A DNA stretch of 64,000 nucleotides from Rhizobium hidalgonense (GCF_002914525.1 NZ_LODW01000042.1:62001-126000), one strand, 5' to 3'. Positions 52,290-63,059 are shown, numbered from the stretch's first letter. The notes: a model not told the origin generated them from the letters alone. Numbers and translations: made by a program.

Positions 52290-54663
52290 TTGGCTTGGCT
52301 CCGACCGCAATCATGCGCTTGATGCGCCGGCGCCAGACGGCCAGCCCGCTTGCCGCCGTCAGCGCCAGGAGCAGCATGGTAAGCCCGCGGATGATCTGCT
52401 CATCGGCGCGCGTCGCCGTTTGCGGCAGGTTCACGGTCGAGCTCTTCTGCGCGATCAGGGTGGCGGCCTTGGCGGTCGGGGCTGCGGCCATCATGTTTGC
52501 GATCTCAGGAGATGCAGCGAGATCCTGCGTTTCGGCCGCGGCTTGCTGCGGTCCGGCGCTTCCTGCAGGGGTAGCTGCGCCATGACGTTCTCCGCCGCCA
52601 GGAGGAACAACGTTTTCGCCGAAGACCTTATCGAAATCCCAACCCTCAGGCAGGTTGAGCGGCAGCTTCGCCGAGTCCAGCGGCTCGCCTGCCGGCCGCG
52701 ACGGAGTGACGTCCACGGCGACCAGGCTGGTGAGGCGGGAGACGAGATGGTGGGCGAGCGCCACCGTCTCGATATCCTTGTCGAGCCCGGCCGGATCCTG
52801 GCGCTCATAGGCGCGGGCTTCGAAATCATCGATCTTGCGCCGCGCCCAGAGCTTGGAGATGCCGCTGCCGTCGGCGGCATTGGCGATATTCATTTCGACC
52901 CGCCAGGGCTGGTCGCCCGTCTTGCCGATGATTTCAAGCTTGCCGGCGGGCTTATCCTCAGGCAGTTCCGCGGTCAGAACGACAGGCTCGCCGCTATAAA
53001 GGTCCGGCATCGGGTTCGGCGTGATATCCTCGGCAGCAATGCCTTCGAAATTTGCGGCAATATCGGTCATGGCCGGGTTCTGCAGCTTGGCAAAAAGCTC
53101 GCCCATACGGCTTGCCACCTGATCGGTGGAGCCGATCTGAGTGAAGGTACCACGGCCGATTTCGGCGGCCTTGGTCATGAAATAGGTGTTCGGGGCCGAG
53201 CCGATGCCGACGGTGAAGACGCGGGCATCGCCGCGGTTTGCGGTGATTTCCTGGAACAGCTGCTGTTCGTTGCCGATCGCACCATCGGTCAGGAACACGA
53301 TCTGCCGCAGTGCGCCGCTGGCGACCGACCCCTGATTGCGCAGCGCGTCCTCGAGCGCGGGCAGCATCTCCGTACCGCCGTCGGCGGTCAGGCCCCTGAC
53401 ATAGGCAATCGCCTTTTCGCGGTTGTCTGGGGTGGCAGGGACGAGACCCTTGAAATAGTCGGTCATCGTGTCGTCGAAACGGATGACGTTGAAGCGGTCG
53501 TCGGGATTCAGCCTCGAAATGGCGAGCGCCAGGCTCTGCCTTGCCTGCTCGATCGACGGGCCGGACATCGAGCCGGAATTGTCGATGACGAAGACCACTT
53601 CACGTTTTGCCAGGGGCGCTGCCGCATCCGGCGCCGTGGGCGGGGTGACGAAGGCGAGCAGATAGGTCTTGCCGTCCTTCACTTCGCGGAAGAGGCCAGC
53701 GCTCGGCAGCTTGCCGGGCGCGGGCTTCCAGGTGAGCTCGAAATCCTTGTCGGCGGGAACGGCTTCGCCCTTCAGGCTGATCGTTCTTGCCTGGTTGCCG
53801 TCTTGGCGGATATCGACCTCGTGGAAGGAGGATTTGACATCGCCGAGCAGGAAGCCGGCCTTGAGGTCGACGGTCAGGGAGACCGGATTGATCTTCGCGT
53901 TCTCGCGCGGATCGAGCACCGGGGCTTCGATCTTGTCGCGGTTTTCCACCGGGTCGCGCGGCGTGGCGAAACCGGCGCCATTGTTGAACTCGACGGTCTG
54001 GACGATCGGCGCCGGATTGTAGCGCGGGGCGACCACCATCGGGAAGCGCAGCGAGAACTCGCCACCAGACTGGTGGACGGTCTGCTGATATTCGACCTGC
54101 ACGACGATCTCTTCGCCGGGGCCGATATTGGCGACCTGGTTGGTGAAGATGTTCGGCCGCTGCTGTTCGAGCAGCGCCGTCTTCTTGCCCTCGGCCTTGG
54201 CCTGTTCGTAAATTTCGCGGGCTTCCTGGCGCGGCTTGATCTGGCCTTCGATGAAGCGTTCGCCGATCTGCATCTTCAGCACATCGACGGCGGAATTGTC
54301 CGGCAGCGGGAAGACATAGGTACCCTCGACCCAGCCCTGGCTCGGGTTTCGGAAGCGCTGCGTCACCTTCACTCTGGCGATCGGGCCGGAAACATCGATT
54401 GCAACGTCGGTCTTCAGCCGCGGCGCTTCGACATAGAAGCCCGGCTCCTTCGACGGAAAGAGCAGCGAGCCGCTGTTGACGTCGTTCGGCCGGACGAGGG
54501 CCGCGAGCTGGCCGGAGGCCTGTCGCGCCTCGGCGCGGGCGCTGGAGGCAAGCCCCAGCATCGCCGTGACACAGGCGACAAAGGCGGTGATGGCGACAAG
54601 AAATGAAATGGAAATCCGGCGGGCGCGTATGCGCCCTATGGCATATTCGTCTTCCAGAAACAT
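52279..54663 (-). CDS. VIT/vWA sortase target protein (TIGR03788-like)
   Basis: A 794-residue envelope protein. A basic N-terminus and signal helix (ISFLVAITAFVACVTAMLGL) precede a VIT domain (about 50-190), then a vWA domain with the MIDAS motif FVIDNSGSMSG (near residue 360). The end has the sorting signal LPQTA (near 746), a hydrophobic helix (GLTMLLLALTAASGLAVW) and a basic tail, exactly the sortase-substrate layout. VIT/vWA proteins resemble inter-alpha-trypsin inhibitor heavy chains and may bind extracellular matter. ATG at 54663 follows GAGGG at 7 bp; longer frames have poorer sites. Coupled to the sortase gene. Confidence 0.92.
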   Translation of the reverse strand: MFLEDEYAIGRIRARRISISFLVAITAFVACVTAMLGLASSARAEARQASGQLAALVRPNDVNSGSLLFPSKEPGFYVEAPRLKTDVAIDVSGPIARVKVTQRFRNPSQGWVEGTYVFPLPDNSAVDVLKMQIGERFIEGQIKPRQEAREIYEQAKAEGKKTALLEQQRPNIFTNQVANIGPGEEIVVQVEYQQTVHQSGGEFSLRFPMVVAPRYNPAPIVQTVEFNNGAGFATPRDPVENRDKIEAPVLDPRENAKINPVSLTVDLKAGFLLGDVKSSFHEVDIRQDGNQARTISLKGEAVPADKDFELTWKPAPGKLPSAGLFREVKDGKTYLLAFVTPPTAPDAAAPLAKREVVFVIDNSGSMSGPSIEQARQSLALAISRLNPDDRFNVIRFDDTMTDYFKGLVPATPDNREKAIAYVRGLTADGGTEMLPALEDALRNQGSVASGALRQIVFLTDGAIGNEQQLFQEITANRGDARVFTVGIGSAPNTYFMTKAAEIGRGTFTQIGSTDQVASRMGELFAKLQNPAMTDIAANFEGIAAEDITPNPMPDLYSGEPVVLTAELPEDKPAGKLEIIGKTGDQPWRVEMNIANAADGSGISKLWARRKIDDFEARAYERQDPAGLDKDIETVALAHHLVSRLTSLVAVDVTPSRPAGEPLDSAKLPLNLPEGWDFDKVFGENVVPPGGGERHGAATPAGSAGPQQAAAETQDLAASPEIANMMAAAPTAKAATLIAQKSSTVNLPQTATRADEQIIRGLTMLLLALTAASGLAVWRRRIKRMIAVGAKPNGL

Positions 54664-54901
54664 TGGCATACCCTCAATAACCAATTTTGGATAACGCAAT
54701 GATGCGGCTTCGATCTCGGCGCGCTCGCGACCGAATTGCGGCGCGGCCCGGCATTTGTTGCGGCTTATTCGTGGCGACGACGAAATCCGACGATCTCTCT
54801 GATTTCAAAAGACATAGGGGAGGAAAAAGCGTGATCGTCGCTAGCGCGAAAGTGCCGGATGCCGTCGAGGCGTCACCGATCATTCGCCGCTGTCGCAGCT
54901 C

Positions 54902-56575
54902 TCACGGACGGGTGATCCGATAGACCAGGAAATCCGCCGAATCCACAAGCTTGGTTGCGGTCTTGTCCAGATATTTGATGACGCCAGCATGATGCTCGAT
55001 GAACCGCAGATTCTGATGATCGGTGGCGTTCTTTGTCACGCCGAACAGATCCGCGCCTTGCGCGCGCAGTTCCTCGAACTGCGCGATCGCAGTGGCGTCA
55101 TCCGCGACGAATGTCGACCAATCGGCGTCGCCTCCGCCGGGCGGGAACACCCAGCCGCGCGTCCTGCTGTAATAGACTGCGACGGGATCGCCGACGTCTG
55201 GCGCGGTGGCGACGACGAGATCGCCCGGTTTCGCCAACCGCGCCAGTTCCTCGCCAAGCAGCTTGCCGTTCATGGCGATTGGCTTCTTCATCGTCCTGAC
55301 AAGGGGAAGGGTCGACCAGGCAAGCGCCACGGCTACGATGCAGACCGCGCGAAGCGCCACAGCCGGCTTAACAATGGCCCTCGATGAAAGCGTTGCCAGG
55401 AGAAGCGCGCCGTGGCCCGAGAACATCGCGACCGGCACATGGAAGATGTGGAAGTTCCACACATTGGCGGTGATCTCGCCCGCCGCCGCCAAATAGAGGA
55501 TCGTGGCCGCTGCCAGCCAGACATACGGAATGGCCGAAAGTCTGCGTCGCTCCGGATCATCGGCAGGTCTGGGTGGTATCCATAAGCCGACCGCCAGCAG
55601 CATCAAGAATGGGTAGCCGTAGAACCACCAGACCGACGTGTTCCACGCCGATTTGATGTAGAACCTGTTCTTCACGTATGCCCAGAAGCCGCCATCCCAA
55701 ATATAGCCGCCGCTGCCGGCGATATGAAACGGCGGATAATTGCGGCCGAGATAAATGGCCCAGCTGTAATAAGCGGCGACGATAGCCAAGCTCACAAGCC
55801 CCCATAGGAACACCCGGGTCGCCTGCTTCTGCTTCTTCTCCAGAACCCAGCAAACCATCAAATAGAAGATGACGGCGCCGGCGACGAGGCCTGGCGGCTT
55901 TGACAGTGCGCCGAGCGAGACGCTCGCCGTGGCGAGGGGCAAGAGCCAGCCGCTGCCGCCGGCCCAGTATTTGACGAACAGCCAGACGCCGAGAGTCACG
56001 AGGGCCAGCATCGCGGGATCTGGAAGAAACGAGCTGTCGATCATGATCGCCGCCGGCATCAGCGCATAGGCAAGCGCCGCCGCATGGGCGTGCATCTCGC
56101 TCCAGCATTGTGCCGCCAGCCTATGCAGCGAAAACACGGTCACCAGCCCGAAGAAGGCCGCAACCACGCGGCCGAACCAGTCGTGCCAGCCGAAGAGTTG
56201 GTAGAGCAGGGCAGTGAGATAGCTGACGATCTGGAACTCGCGGCCTTGATAGCTTGGCCCTGGCCCGGTCCAACTGACCTCCGGAAAGAAGATGTTCCAG
56301 CTGCGCTGATGGAAATTGTCGGCCATCATCGCGGTGCTTATCTCGCGCCAGCTGAAGCCATCGACCAGCGGCAAGGTGATCTTGTGGAACCTGAAGACGA
56401 TCGCAATGATCAGGATCCCCAGTAGGATCGCCGTGTCGAGGTTCAGATAGTTGCGACGAGCCATGTTCCGGCCGATGGTCTGTTGCGGATATCGCTGATC
56501 TTCGGCCTGGTTCAAATCCGGACCGTCTGGCGCGATACGCAGCGGCGTGGAAGGCTGGCGGGGCAGCTTTGTCAT
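54902..56575 (-). CDS. integral membrane glycosyltransferase, GT39/ArnT-like
   Basis: A 557-residue membrane protein with about 10-12 helices, starting near residue 47 (AILLGILIIAIVF). The loop after it carries DGFSWREISTAMMADNF, and a PMT/ArnT-like large periplasmic region ends the protein. Members transfer sugars from polyprenyl-phosphate carriers to lipid A, proteins or glycans in the periplasm. The start is uncertain: ATG at 56575 has no clear ribosome-binding site; ATG at 56464, 37 codons later, is an alternative. It lies in front of the aminotransferase and the glycosyltransferase cluster but is transcribed away from them. Confidence 0.84.
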   Translation of the reverse strand: MTKLPRQPSTPLRIAPDGPDLNQAEDQRYPQQTIGRNMARRNYLNLDTAILLGILIIAIVFRFHKITLPLVDGFSWREISTAMMADNFHQRSWNIFFPEVSWTGPGPSYQGREFQIVSYLTALLYQLFGWHDWFGRVVAAFFGLVTVFSLHRLAAQCWSEMHAHAAALAYALMPAAIMIDSSFLPDPAMLALVTLGVWLFVKYWAGGSGWLLPLATASVSLGALSKPPGLVAGAVIFYLMVCWVLEKKQKQATRVFLWGLVSLAIVAAYYSWAIYLGRNYPPFHIAGSGGYIWDGGFWAYVKNRFYIKSAWNTSVWWFYGYPFLMLLAVGLWIPPRPADDPERRRLSAIPYVWLAAATILYLAAAGEITANVWNFHIFHVPVAMFSGHGALLLATLSSRAIVKPAVALRAVCIVAVALAWSTLPLVRTMKKPIAMNGKLLGEELARLAKPGDLVVATAPDVGDPVAVYYSRTRGWVFPPGGGDADWSTFVADDATAIAQFEELRAQGADLFGVTKNATDHQNLRFIEHHAGVIKYLDKTATKLVDSADFLVYRITRP

Positions 56576-56719
56576 GCCGGCAGTTCATCAGCAAAGTCTG
56601 AAAAAGCAATTCACCCAGATTGATTAGTGACTCCATCCCTCGTGCAAACGGACGGCTGGCCTGTTCACCGGTGCGGCAAAAGGATCAATAAGAATCATTG
56701 CCCCCATCACGCCTTTGCG

Positions 56720-56748
56720 CTTGAAATGCCGTGATACATTGGACATAG
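56720..56748 (+). promoter_or_regulatory. candidate promoter of aspartate aminotransferase gene
   Basis: CTTGAA (56720-56725), 17 bp, then ACATAG (56743-56748), near the rhizobial consensus. The predicted leader is about 55 nt. Confidence 0.5.
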
Positions 56749-56754
56749 AGCTAA

Positions 56755-58011
<1,257 letters not shown>

Positions 58012-58034
58012 GCTGTTTGCCGTCATATCGATCC

Positions 58035-58063
58035 AAGGCCTGCCGGTGACGGCGGGCCTTTTC
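58035..58063 (+). terminator. rho-independent terminator of aatA
   Basis: AAGGCC-T-GCCG and CGGC-G-GGCCTT form a stem with a GTGA loop and a T-rich tail (TTTTCTTT), 23 bp after the stop. Confidence 0.85.
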
Positions 58064-58294
58064 TTTGCCCGGCGTTGACGATGTGGCTGCATCCTCCGGC
58101 ATTGCGACTATAGCTCACATCCCGATTCAAGGCGTTGCCGCATTGAATCTGCTTCGCCTCGCAAGTCGTTGAATTCCGATTCAAATCGTGACAGGGGAGT
58201 GCTGGTGGGGCGGGTGATCGGCGGTTGCGGGCGGACGCCAAACCAACTAGATATCCGGCATCAAGTTCAATTTGCCGCTTCGGGGGGCCGGATT

Positions 58295-59200
58295 TTGCAG
58301 CAGAGTGCCGTCATCGTCTGTTCGGATGTCAACATGCTGCCGGCCGCCTGCTGCACCCTGCTGTCCGTCAAGCGCAATTTGGCGAAGGCCGGTGTAGAAT
58401 ACCTCCTTCTAGGCATCGACCTCAAGCCGAACGAGGTCGCCGAGATCGACAATTTTGGGCGGCTTCACGGGATGGCGATCAGGGTACTGCCCTATAGGAC
58501 GCCGGATGCCGGCCTCCAGGCGCGGGGCCGCTGGTCGGCCGCCACGCTGGCGCGGCTCTACATGGACCGGGATATACCCGACCATATCGAGCGCCTGCTT
58601 TACCTTGACGCCGACGTACTGGCGGTTGCATCAGTCGATGAACTCTTCACCCTTGATTTTCAAGGCAGGGCGCTTGCCGCCGTCGATGACTATGTCATGG
58701 CCTTTCCCGGGAAATCAGGCGCCCGGCAGCGCAAGATCGGCGTAGGCGAGGGCGGCCGCTACTTCAATGCCGGCGTGCTGCTGTTCGACTGGTCGGCCTG
58801 TCGGGCGAAGGGGCTTTTCGCCAGGACCCGCGACATCTTCGAGGAGCGGTCGCATCTGTTCGAGAACAACGACCAGGATGCGCTGAACGTCACTTTCGAC
58901 GGCGACTGGCTGGTGCTCGATCCGCGCTGGAACACGCAGACGGGGCTGCTGCCTTTCGTCGCCCAGCCGGCAATCTTCCATTTCACCGGCCGGAAAAAAC
59001 CGTGGCAGGCGACCGTTCCTTGGGTGCACCGGCGGATGGCCAAGCACTATGCCGAGGATCTTCACAATACGCCCTGGGCTTCCTTCTGCAGGCAGCCGTC
59101 GATGACGGGCCGGGTGGCGGGCTTCCTCGCGCATTTGGGAAAGCAGATCGGCGGGCTGGCGCGGCTGGCACGGATGCGCGCCTATTTCAGCAACAACTAG
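58295..59200 (+). CDS. glycosyltransferase family 8 protein
   Basis: A 301-residue GT8 (LgtC-like) glycosyltransferase. SAVIVCSDVNMLPAACCTL is the nucleotide-sugar binding start; the DxD metal motif is LLYLDADVLAVA; YFNAGVLLFDW, NNDQDALN and IFHFTGRKKPW complete the active site. It transfers galactose or glucose from UDP-sugars, typically to lipopolysaccharide core or surface glycans. The preferred start is TTG at 58295, preceded by CGGGGGGCCGG; earlier starts would add residues with no domain. First gene of the glycan cluster. Confidence 0.88.
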   Translation: MQQSAVIVCSDVNMLPAACCTLLSVKRNLAKAGVEYLLLGIDLKPNEVAEIDNFGRLHGMAIRVLPYRTPDAGLQARGRWSAATLARLYMDRDIPDHIERLLYLDADVLAVASVDELFTLDFQGRALAAVDDYVMAFPGKSGARQRKIGVGEGGRYFNAGVLLFDWSACRAKGLFARTRDIFEERSHLFENNDQDALNVTFDGDWLVLDPRWNTQTGLLPFVAQPAIFHFTGRKKPWQATVPWVHRRMAKHYAEDLHNTPWASFCRQPSMTGRVAGFLAHLGKQIGGLARLARMRAYFSNN

Positions 59201-59247
59201 TCGCGCGGTCAGAGCGCATCGTCCTTGGAAAGTGCATGTGAGGCGAT

Positions 59248-60105
59248 ATGGAAGCAATCCCCAGCGATAACAAGGCTATGACCGGATTTAATTCCCTGAC
59301 GCCGGACGCGTGGAGGGCACTGCTATCGCGCTATTCCCATATCGTGCTCGTAGCAAACAGCGAGGCGGTCGATCTTGAGCGGCTGCGAAGCGAATTGCCG
59401 GAGACGACACTCTACGTCTTCTTCAACAAGGTCTACAAGGTGCTCGACGAGCCATTTATCGGCCATTCGATGCTGGTTGCCCGCAGCGACGTGATGGGCG
59501 CCCATATCGTCCACCGGCGCGAGGTGGCGGATGTCCTGCGCTTCTTTGGCGGCGATGATTTCCTCGGCGTCGTCAACATTCGGGTATCCGCGGAGGAAAA
59601 TCTCAGCGAAAGCGGCCGCTTCGAAGGCGCTCAGGTCCGTCACCTTGATCTAGCGCAAATGCTCGTCGGCCTCTATCCGATCGGTAAGATCGCGACGAGT
59701 GGCTTTGCGGTAGCGCTGTGGCTCGCCGATCTGCAACTGCCGGCCAAGATACTGCTTTCCGGCTTCTCCGCAAAACGGAGCGAGAAGTGGAAGGTCTTCG
59801 ACGTTCACGACTGGACGTTCGAGCAGATCTTCCTGCGTCTCTTTGCGCGCATGGGTTCGATCTCGATGATGGGCGGCGTCGATGCCAGCCCCTATTCGGC
59901 GCTCGCCAAACGGTTTCCTGAGGTGCCGCCGATCGAGATCGCGATGACCGCGGCGGAGGTCTTGTCGGAGAGGCTCGACAATACGAACACGCAGATCGAC
60001 AGACTGATGTCAGTTACCAAATTCATCCGGTCCATCGACAATTTCTTTCGACGGTTCAAACCAAAAACCCGCAAGGAGCGTTTTCTCGAAAAATCGAAGG
60101 AATGA
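59248..60105 (+). CDS. unrecognised protein in glycosyltransferase cluster
   Basis: A 285-residue soluble protein that I cannot assign. It starts with a Rossmann-like segment (YSHIVLVANSEAVDLERLRS), and the middle has IATSGFAVALWLADLQLPAK, then LLSGFSAKRSEKWKVF and HDWTFEQ. The Ser/Gly-A block followed by a GF and a His-x-x-x-x-Glu motif recalls sialyltransferase-like (GT29/GT52-type) folds, a weak resemblance only. The C-terminus is very basic. Placed between two glycosyltransferase genes on the same strand, it is probably another glycan enzyme or a partner. AGGCGAT precedes the ATG; a second ATG ten codons later is possible. Confidence 0.7.
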   Translation: MEAIPSDNKAMTGFNSLTPDAWRALLSRYSHIVLVANSEAVDLERLRSELPETTLYVFFNKVYKVLDEPFIGHSMLVARSDVMGAHIVHRREVADVLRFFGGDDFLGVVNIRVSAEENLSESGRFEGAQVRHLDLAQMLVGLYPIGKIATSGFAVALWLADLQLPAKILLSGFSAKRSEKWKVFDVHDWTFEQIFLRLFARMGSISMMGGVDASPYSALAKRFPEVPPIEIAMTAAEVLSERLDNTNTQIDRLMSVTKFIRSIDNFFRRFKPKTRKERFLEKSKE

Positions 60106-60199
60106 CTGTCGTAATCCGTTGCTTACAGGTGTGGTGGCCAAGAAAGGCGTTTCCGATACCAATCAATTCATCTCTCTGTACTGGCCTTGGAGGTGGACA

Positions 60200-60889
60200 A
60201 TGCAACAACACAACGTCCGAATTTTCGTCGGCTTCGACCCTAAGGAAGTGGTTGCCTACCACGTTCTCGTGCAGAGCATCATCGAGAAGTCGTCAATCCC
60301 GGTCGAGTTCTCGCCCATTGCACTTTCCAATCTTGGCGGGATTTTCACCCGCGAACGCAATGCGCTGCAATCGACGGAATTTTCCTTCTCGCGCTTCCTA
60401 GCGCCCTATCTCAGCGATTACCGAGGCTGGAGCCTCTTCATGGATTGCGACATGCTGATGCGTGCCGATATCGCCGAGCTTTGGGCATTGCGAGACGACC
60501 GTTACGCCATCATGTGCGTCAAACACGATTACCAGCCGAAGATCGACACCAAGTTCCTCGGCCAGACGCAGACCAAGTACGAAAAGAAGAACTGGTCGAG
60601 CTTCATCCTCTTCAATAATGACGAATGCCGCGCGCTGACGCCCGACTACGTCAATACGGCGACGGGGCTGCAACTGCATCAGTTCAAGTGGCTGGAGAAC
60701 GAAGACCTCATCGGCGAATTGCCGGTGACCTGGAATTACCTCGTCAATGAATACGACTACCGCGAAGACGCCAAGAACATCCATTTCACCGATGGCGGAC
60801 CGTATTTCGAGGAATACAAGAACGACGATTACGCCGAGGAATGGTTCGCAGCCCGCGAACGCCTGCTTTTCGTCCAACCGCGCGCCTAA
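60200..60889 (+). CDS. glycosyltransferase, GT8-like DxD type
   Basis: A 229-residue GT-A fold enzyme. The N-terminal VRIFVGFDPKEVVAYHVLVQ binds the nucleotide sugar, and the DxD motif is SLFMDCDMLMRAD (near residue 85). Later blocks include KNWSSFILFNNDECRAL and HFTDGGPYFEEYKNDDYAEE, as in small rhizobial glycosyltransferases of unknown acceptor. GGAGGTGGACA precedes the ATG at 60200; upstream in-frame codons have no ribosome-binding site. Third gene of the glycan cluster. Confidence 0.86.
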   Translation: MQQHNVRIFVGFDPKEVVAYHVLVQSIIEKSSIPVEFSPIALSNLGGIFTRERNALQSTEFSFSRFLAPYLSDYRGWSLFMDCDMLMRADIAELWALRDDRYAIMCVKHDYQPKIDTKFLGQTQTKYEKKNWSSFILFNNDECRALTPDYVNTATGLQLHQFKWLENEDLIGELPVTWNYLVNEYDYREDAKNIHFTDGGPYFEEYKNDDYAEEWFAARERLLFVQPRA

Positions 60890-60929
60890 CCAGCCTGTTC
60901 TTTGCCATTCTCTGCGGGGACGGGGGCGG

Positions 60930-62027
60930 TCAAAGCCCGAGCGCCGTCAGCATAACGAAGGTGGCGAAGAGGATGAAATGCGTCATGCCTTCGATGGCGT
61001 TGGTCTCGCCGTCGTTGAGGTTGATCGCGGCCGCAATCAAGGTGATTGTTACCATCACCGTCTGCACCGGGGTCATCGCCATGACGAAGGGCTGGCCGGT
61101 GAAGAGGGCGATCGCCTCCATGACCGGGACCGTCAGGATTACCGTCGACAGCGAGGCGCCCATGGCGATGTTGACCGTCGCCTGCATGCGATTCCTCAGT
61201 GCCGCCCTCAAGGCGGTCAATATCTCGGGGGCGGCTGAAATCGCTGCGACGACGACGGCGGTGACCGCGATCGGCGCACCGCTGTCAAGCAGACCCTCGG
61301 TCATGAAGGCGGCCATAAACTCGGCCAGCAGGCCGATGATGACGACGCCGACGAGAATGGTGGCGATCGACAGCGCGGCCGGCTCGTCTGAGCCATGCTT
61401 GTCCGGACTTTCTTTCTTCCGTTCGGAGCGCGGGTAGCTGTAGCTGAAGAAATAGCTGTGCTTGCCGACCTGCATGCGCAAGAAAAGGCCATAGAGCGCA
61501 ATCATCGCGACGATGGTGAAGGCGGAATAATAGTGCCATTTATCATGAGGCACGAATTCCGGCACGATCATCGAGATACCCATGGCGGTGAGGATCATCA
61601 CGCCGTAGGTCTTGCCCGAATTGTCGTTATAGGGCTGTTCTCCATGCTTGAGGCCGCCGAGCAGTGCGGCGAGACCCAGAATGCCGTTGATATCGAGCAT
61701 CAACGCCGAATAGATCGTGTCGCGCACCAATGTCGGCGAACTTTCTCCGCTCATCATGATGGCTAGGATGATGACCTCGACGGCGACGGCCGACAGCGTC
61801 AGGATCATCGTGCCATAGGGGTCGCCGACCTTGAGGGCGAGCAGTTCGGCGTGATGAGCAACGCGGATCGAGGCGAGAACGATGGTGCCGACCAGGGCGG
61901 CGGCGGCGATCAGCGCGATGCCGCGCCCCATCCCGATCACCGCATGTTCCAAGAAATAGGCGGTCGCTGCAACGGCAAGTGCAGCGACCAGAAATTTCTC
62001 TTCTCTTAAGCGTGAGGCAATCGCCAA
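60930..62027 (-). CDS. calcium/proton antiporter (CaCA, ChaA-like)
   Basis: A 365-residue inner-membrane exchanger with ten or eleven helices. The two alpha repeats of the cation/Ca2+ family are ILTLSAVAVEVIILAIMMSG (about 90-110) and AAISAAPEILTALRAALRNR (about 270-290), each with an essential Glu. HGEQPYND is typical of the ChaA/Cax branch. A charged loop (SYPRSERKKESPDKHGSDEP) divides the halves. It exports Ca2+ or Na+ in exchange for H+. The start is TTG at 62027, with AGGAGCTGAAAC at 7 bp. Convergent with the glycosyltransferase gene. Confidence 0.93.
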   Translation of the reverse strand: MAIASRLREEKFLVAALAVAATAYFLEHAVIGMGRGIALIAAAALVGTIVLASIRVAHHAELLALKVGDPYGTMILTLSAVAVEVIILAIMMSGESSPTLVRDTIYSALMLDINGILGLAALLGGLKHGEQPYNDNSGKTYGVMILTAMGISMIVPEFVPHDKWHYYSAFTIVAMIALYGLFLRMQVGKHSYFFSYSYPRSERKKESPDKHGSDEPAALSIATILVGVVIIGLLAEFMAAFMTEGLLDSGAPIAVTAVVVAAISAAPEILTALRAALRNRMQATVNIAMGASLSTVILTVPVMEAIALFTGQPFVMAMTPVQTVMVTITLIAAAINLNDGETNAIEGMTHFILFATFVMLTALGL

Positions 62028-62259
62028 GTTTCAGCTCCTGTCCCGATTCATGCGTTTTATCTAAGCCGCTGATTTCGCATATCAAGGAAGCCGTGATCCG
62101 GTGCCATTTGCAGTCTTCGGCGTTTAATGGAATACTGAACACAATCGGGGCCGGAAAGCAGATCGCGGCGCCCTCGAATTCTCGTCACGCGGCCGCGATG
62201 ATCCGGACCCTGTCCGGAAGCGTGCGAATGCGCAACAAGAAGGATGAGGAGACGGATGC

Positions 62260-62541
62260 ATGATCAAGGTGGTCTATGAAGTCGTGCCGCATGACGGCGG
62301 CTGGGCCTACAGGCTGGGAGGCGTCTACTCCGAAGCATTCCCGACCCATGCCGAGGCGCTCGAAGCTGCGCGCATCGTCGCGGCCGAACAGCAGGTCGGC
62401 GGCGATTCCGCCGAGATCAGCTGGCAGGACGAAAACGGCAAGTGGCATGAGGAATATGCCGAGGGCGGCGATCGGCCGGAAACCGAGGTGGTGGACGGCC
62501 AGTGGAAGGGCCGCGCGGCCGAGGCCACGCAAGGCATTTGA
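62260..62541 (+). CDS. DUF2188 domain-containing protein
   Basis: A 93-residue soluble protein of the DUF2188 type. YEVVPHDGGWAYRLGGVYSE and the helix-strand FPTHAEALEAARIVAAEQQV are family features, as in small rhizobial stress proteins. GAGGAGACGGATGC gives a strong ribosome-binding site. It converges on the GrpB gene, with only two bases between the stop codons. The function is unknown. Confidence 0.85.
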   Translation: MIKVVYEVVPHDGGWAYRLGGVYSEAFPTHAEALEAARIVAAEQQVGGDSAEISWQDENGKWHEEYAEGGDRPETEVVDGQWKGRAAEATQGI

Positions 62542-62543
62542 TG

Positions 62544-63059
62544 TTAGCGATCGTCCGCCAATTCCCGCGCGACGATCGCGTCGACGAATTCGCGCTTATG
62601 CGCGGTATAGCCGTCGCCGTCCATCCTGAATTCGCCCGCTAGTCTGCGTTTCAGTGCGGCATATTCGGCCGCAGCCTCGGGATGCCCGATGAGATGATCC
62701 CGGAAAGCCAGCCTGTTTCGATGCGTGCCATTGCCCGCAGGACAAAGGTAGACCCGCTCCCGCGGCACCAAACCTCTCGATAAAAACGCCCAGACCTCGT
62801 CGTCGTAACGATTGCCGCGCGGTTCGTAACCTTCTGCCAGAAGCACATCGGTGGCAGCCTCGATATGCCCGAGGCCGGGAAGAACGATGTCGATATCGAT
62901 CAGCGGCTTGGCGGTCATCCCTGATATGGAGGTGCTGCCGATGTGATCGATGGAGAGCGCCTGCGGCAGCAAGAGGAGTAGCTTGTCGCGGATGCGCCGG
63001 AACGCGTGCGGCCATTGCGGATCGTAGGGCACGAGTTCAACCGGATCGTGGCTCATCAT
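62544..63059 (-). CDS. GrpB family protein (nucleotidyltransferase fold)
   Basis: A 171-residue GrpB/DUF157 protein. VELVPYDPQWPHAFRRIRDK is the family start and DHIGSTSISGMTAKPLIDID, with the GS and D-x-D residues, is the nucleotidyltransferase active-site motif. VYLCPAGNGTHRNRLAFRDH and RREFVDAI-like segments follow. Activity has not been shown for most members; some act on small molecules. The ATG at 63059 is preferred, preceded by GCGGAAG; an earlier in-frame start adds a basic stretch with no ribosome-binding site. Confidence 0.88.
   Translation of the reverse strand: MMSHDPVELVPYDPQWPHAFRRIRDKLLLLLPQALSIDHIGSTSISGMTAKPLIDIDIVLPGLGHIEAATDVLLAEGYEPRGNRYDDEVWAFLSRGLVPRERVYLCPAGNGTHRNRLAFRDHLIGHPEAAAEYAALKRRLAGEFRMDGDGYTAHKREFVDAIVARELADDR

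Noticed and set aside
52420..54606. 728-residue plus-strand open frame opposite the sortase target
   Set aside because: No start signal or known domain; the minus-strand protein has VIT, vWA and sorting-signal features.
54664..54901. Possible small genes between the sortase target and the membrane glycosyltransferase
   Set aside because: Short frames on both strands lack ribosome-binding sites and plausible composition; the gap is probably only promoter sequence.
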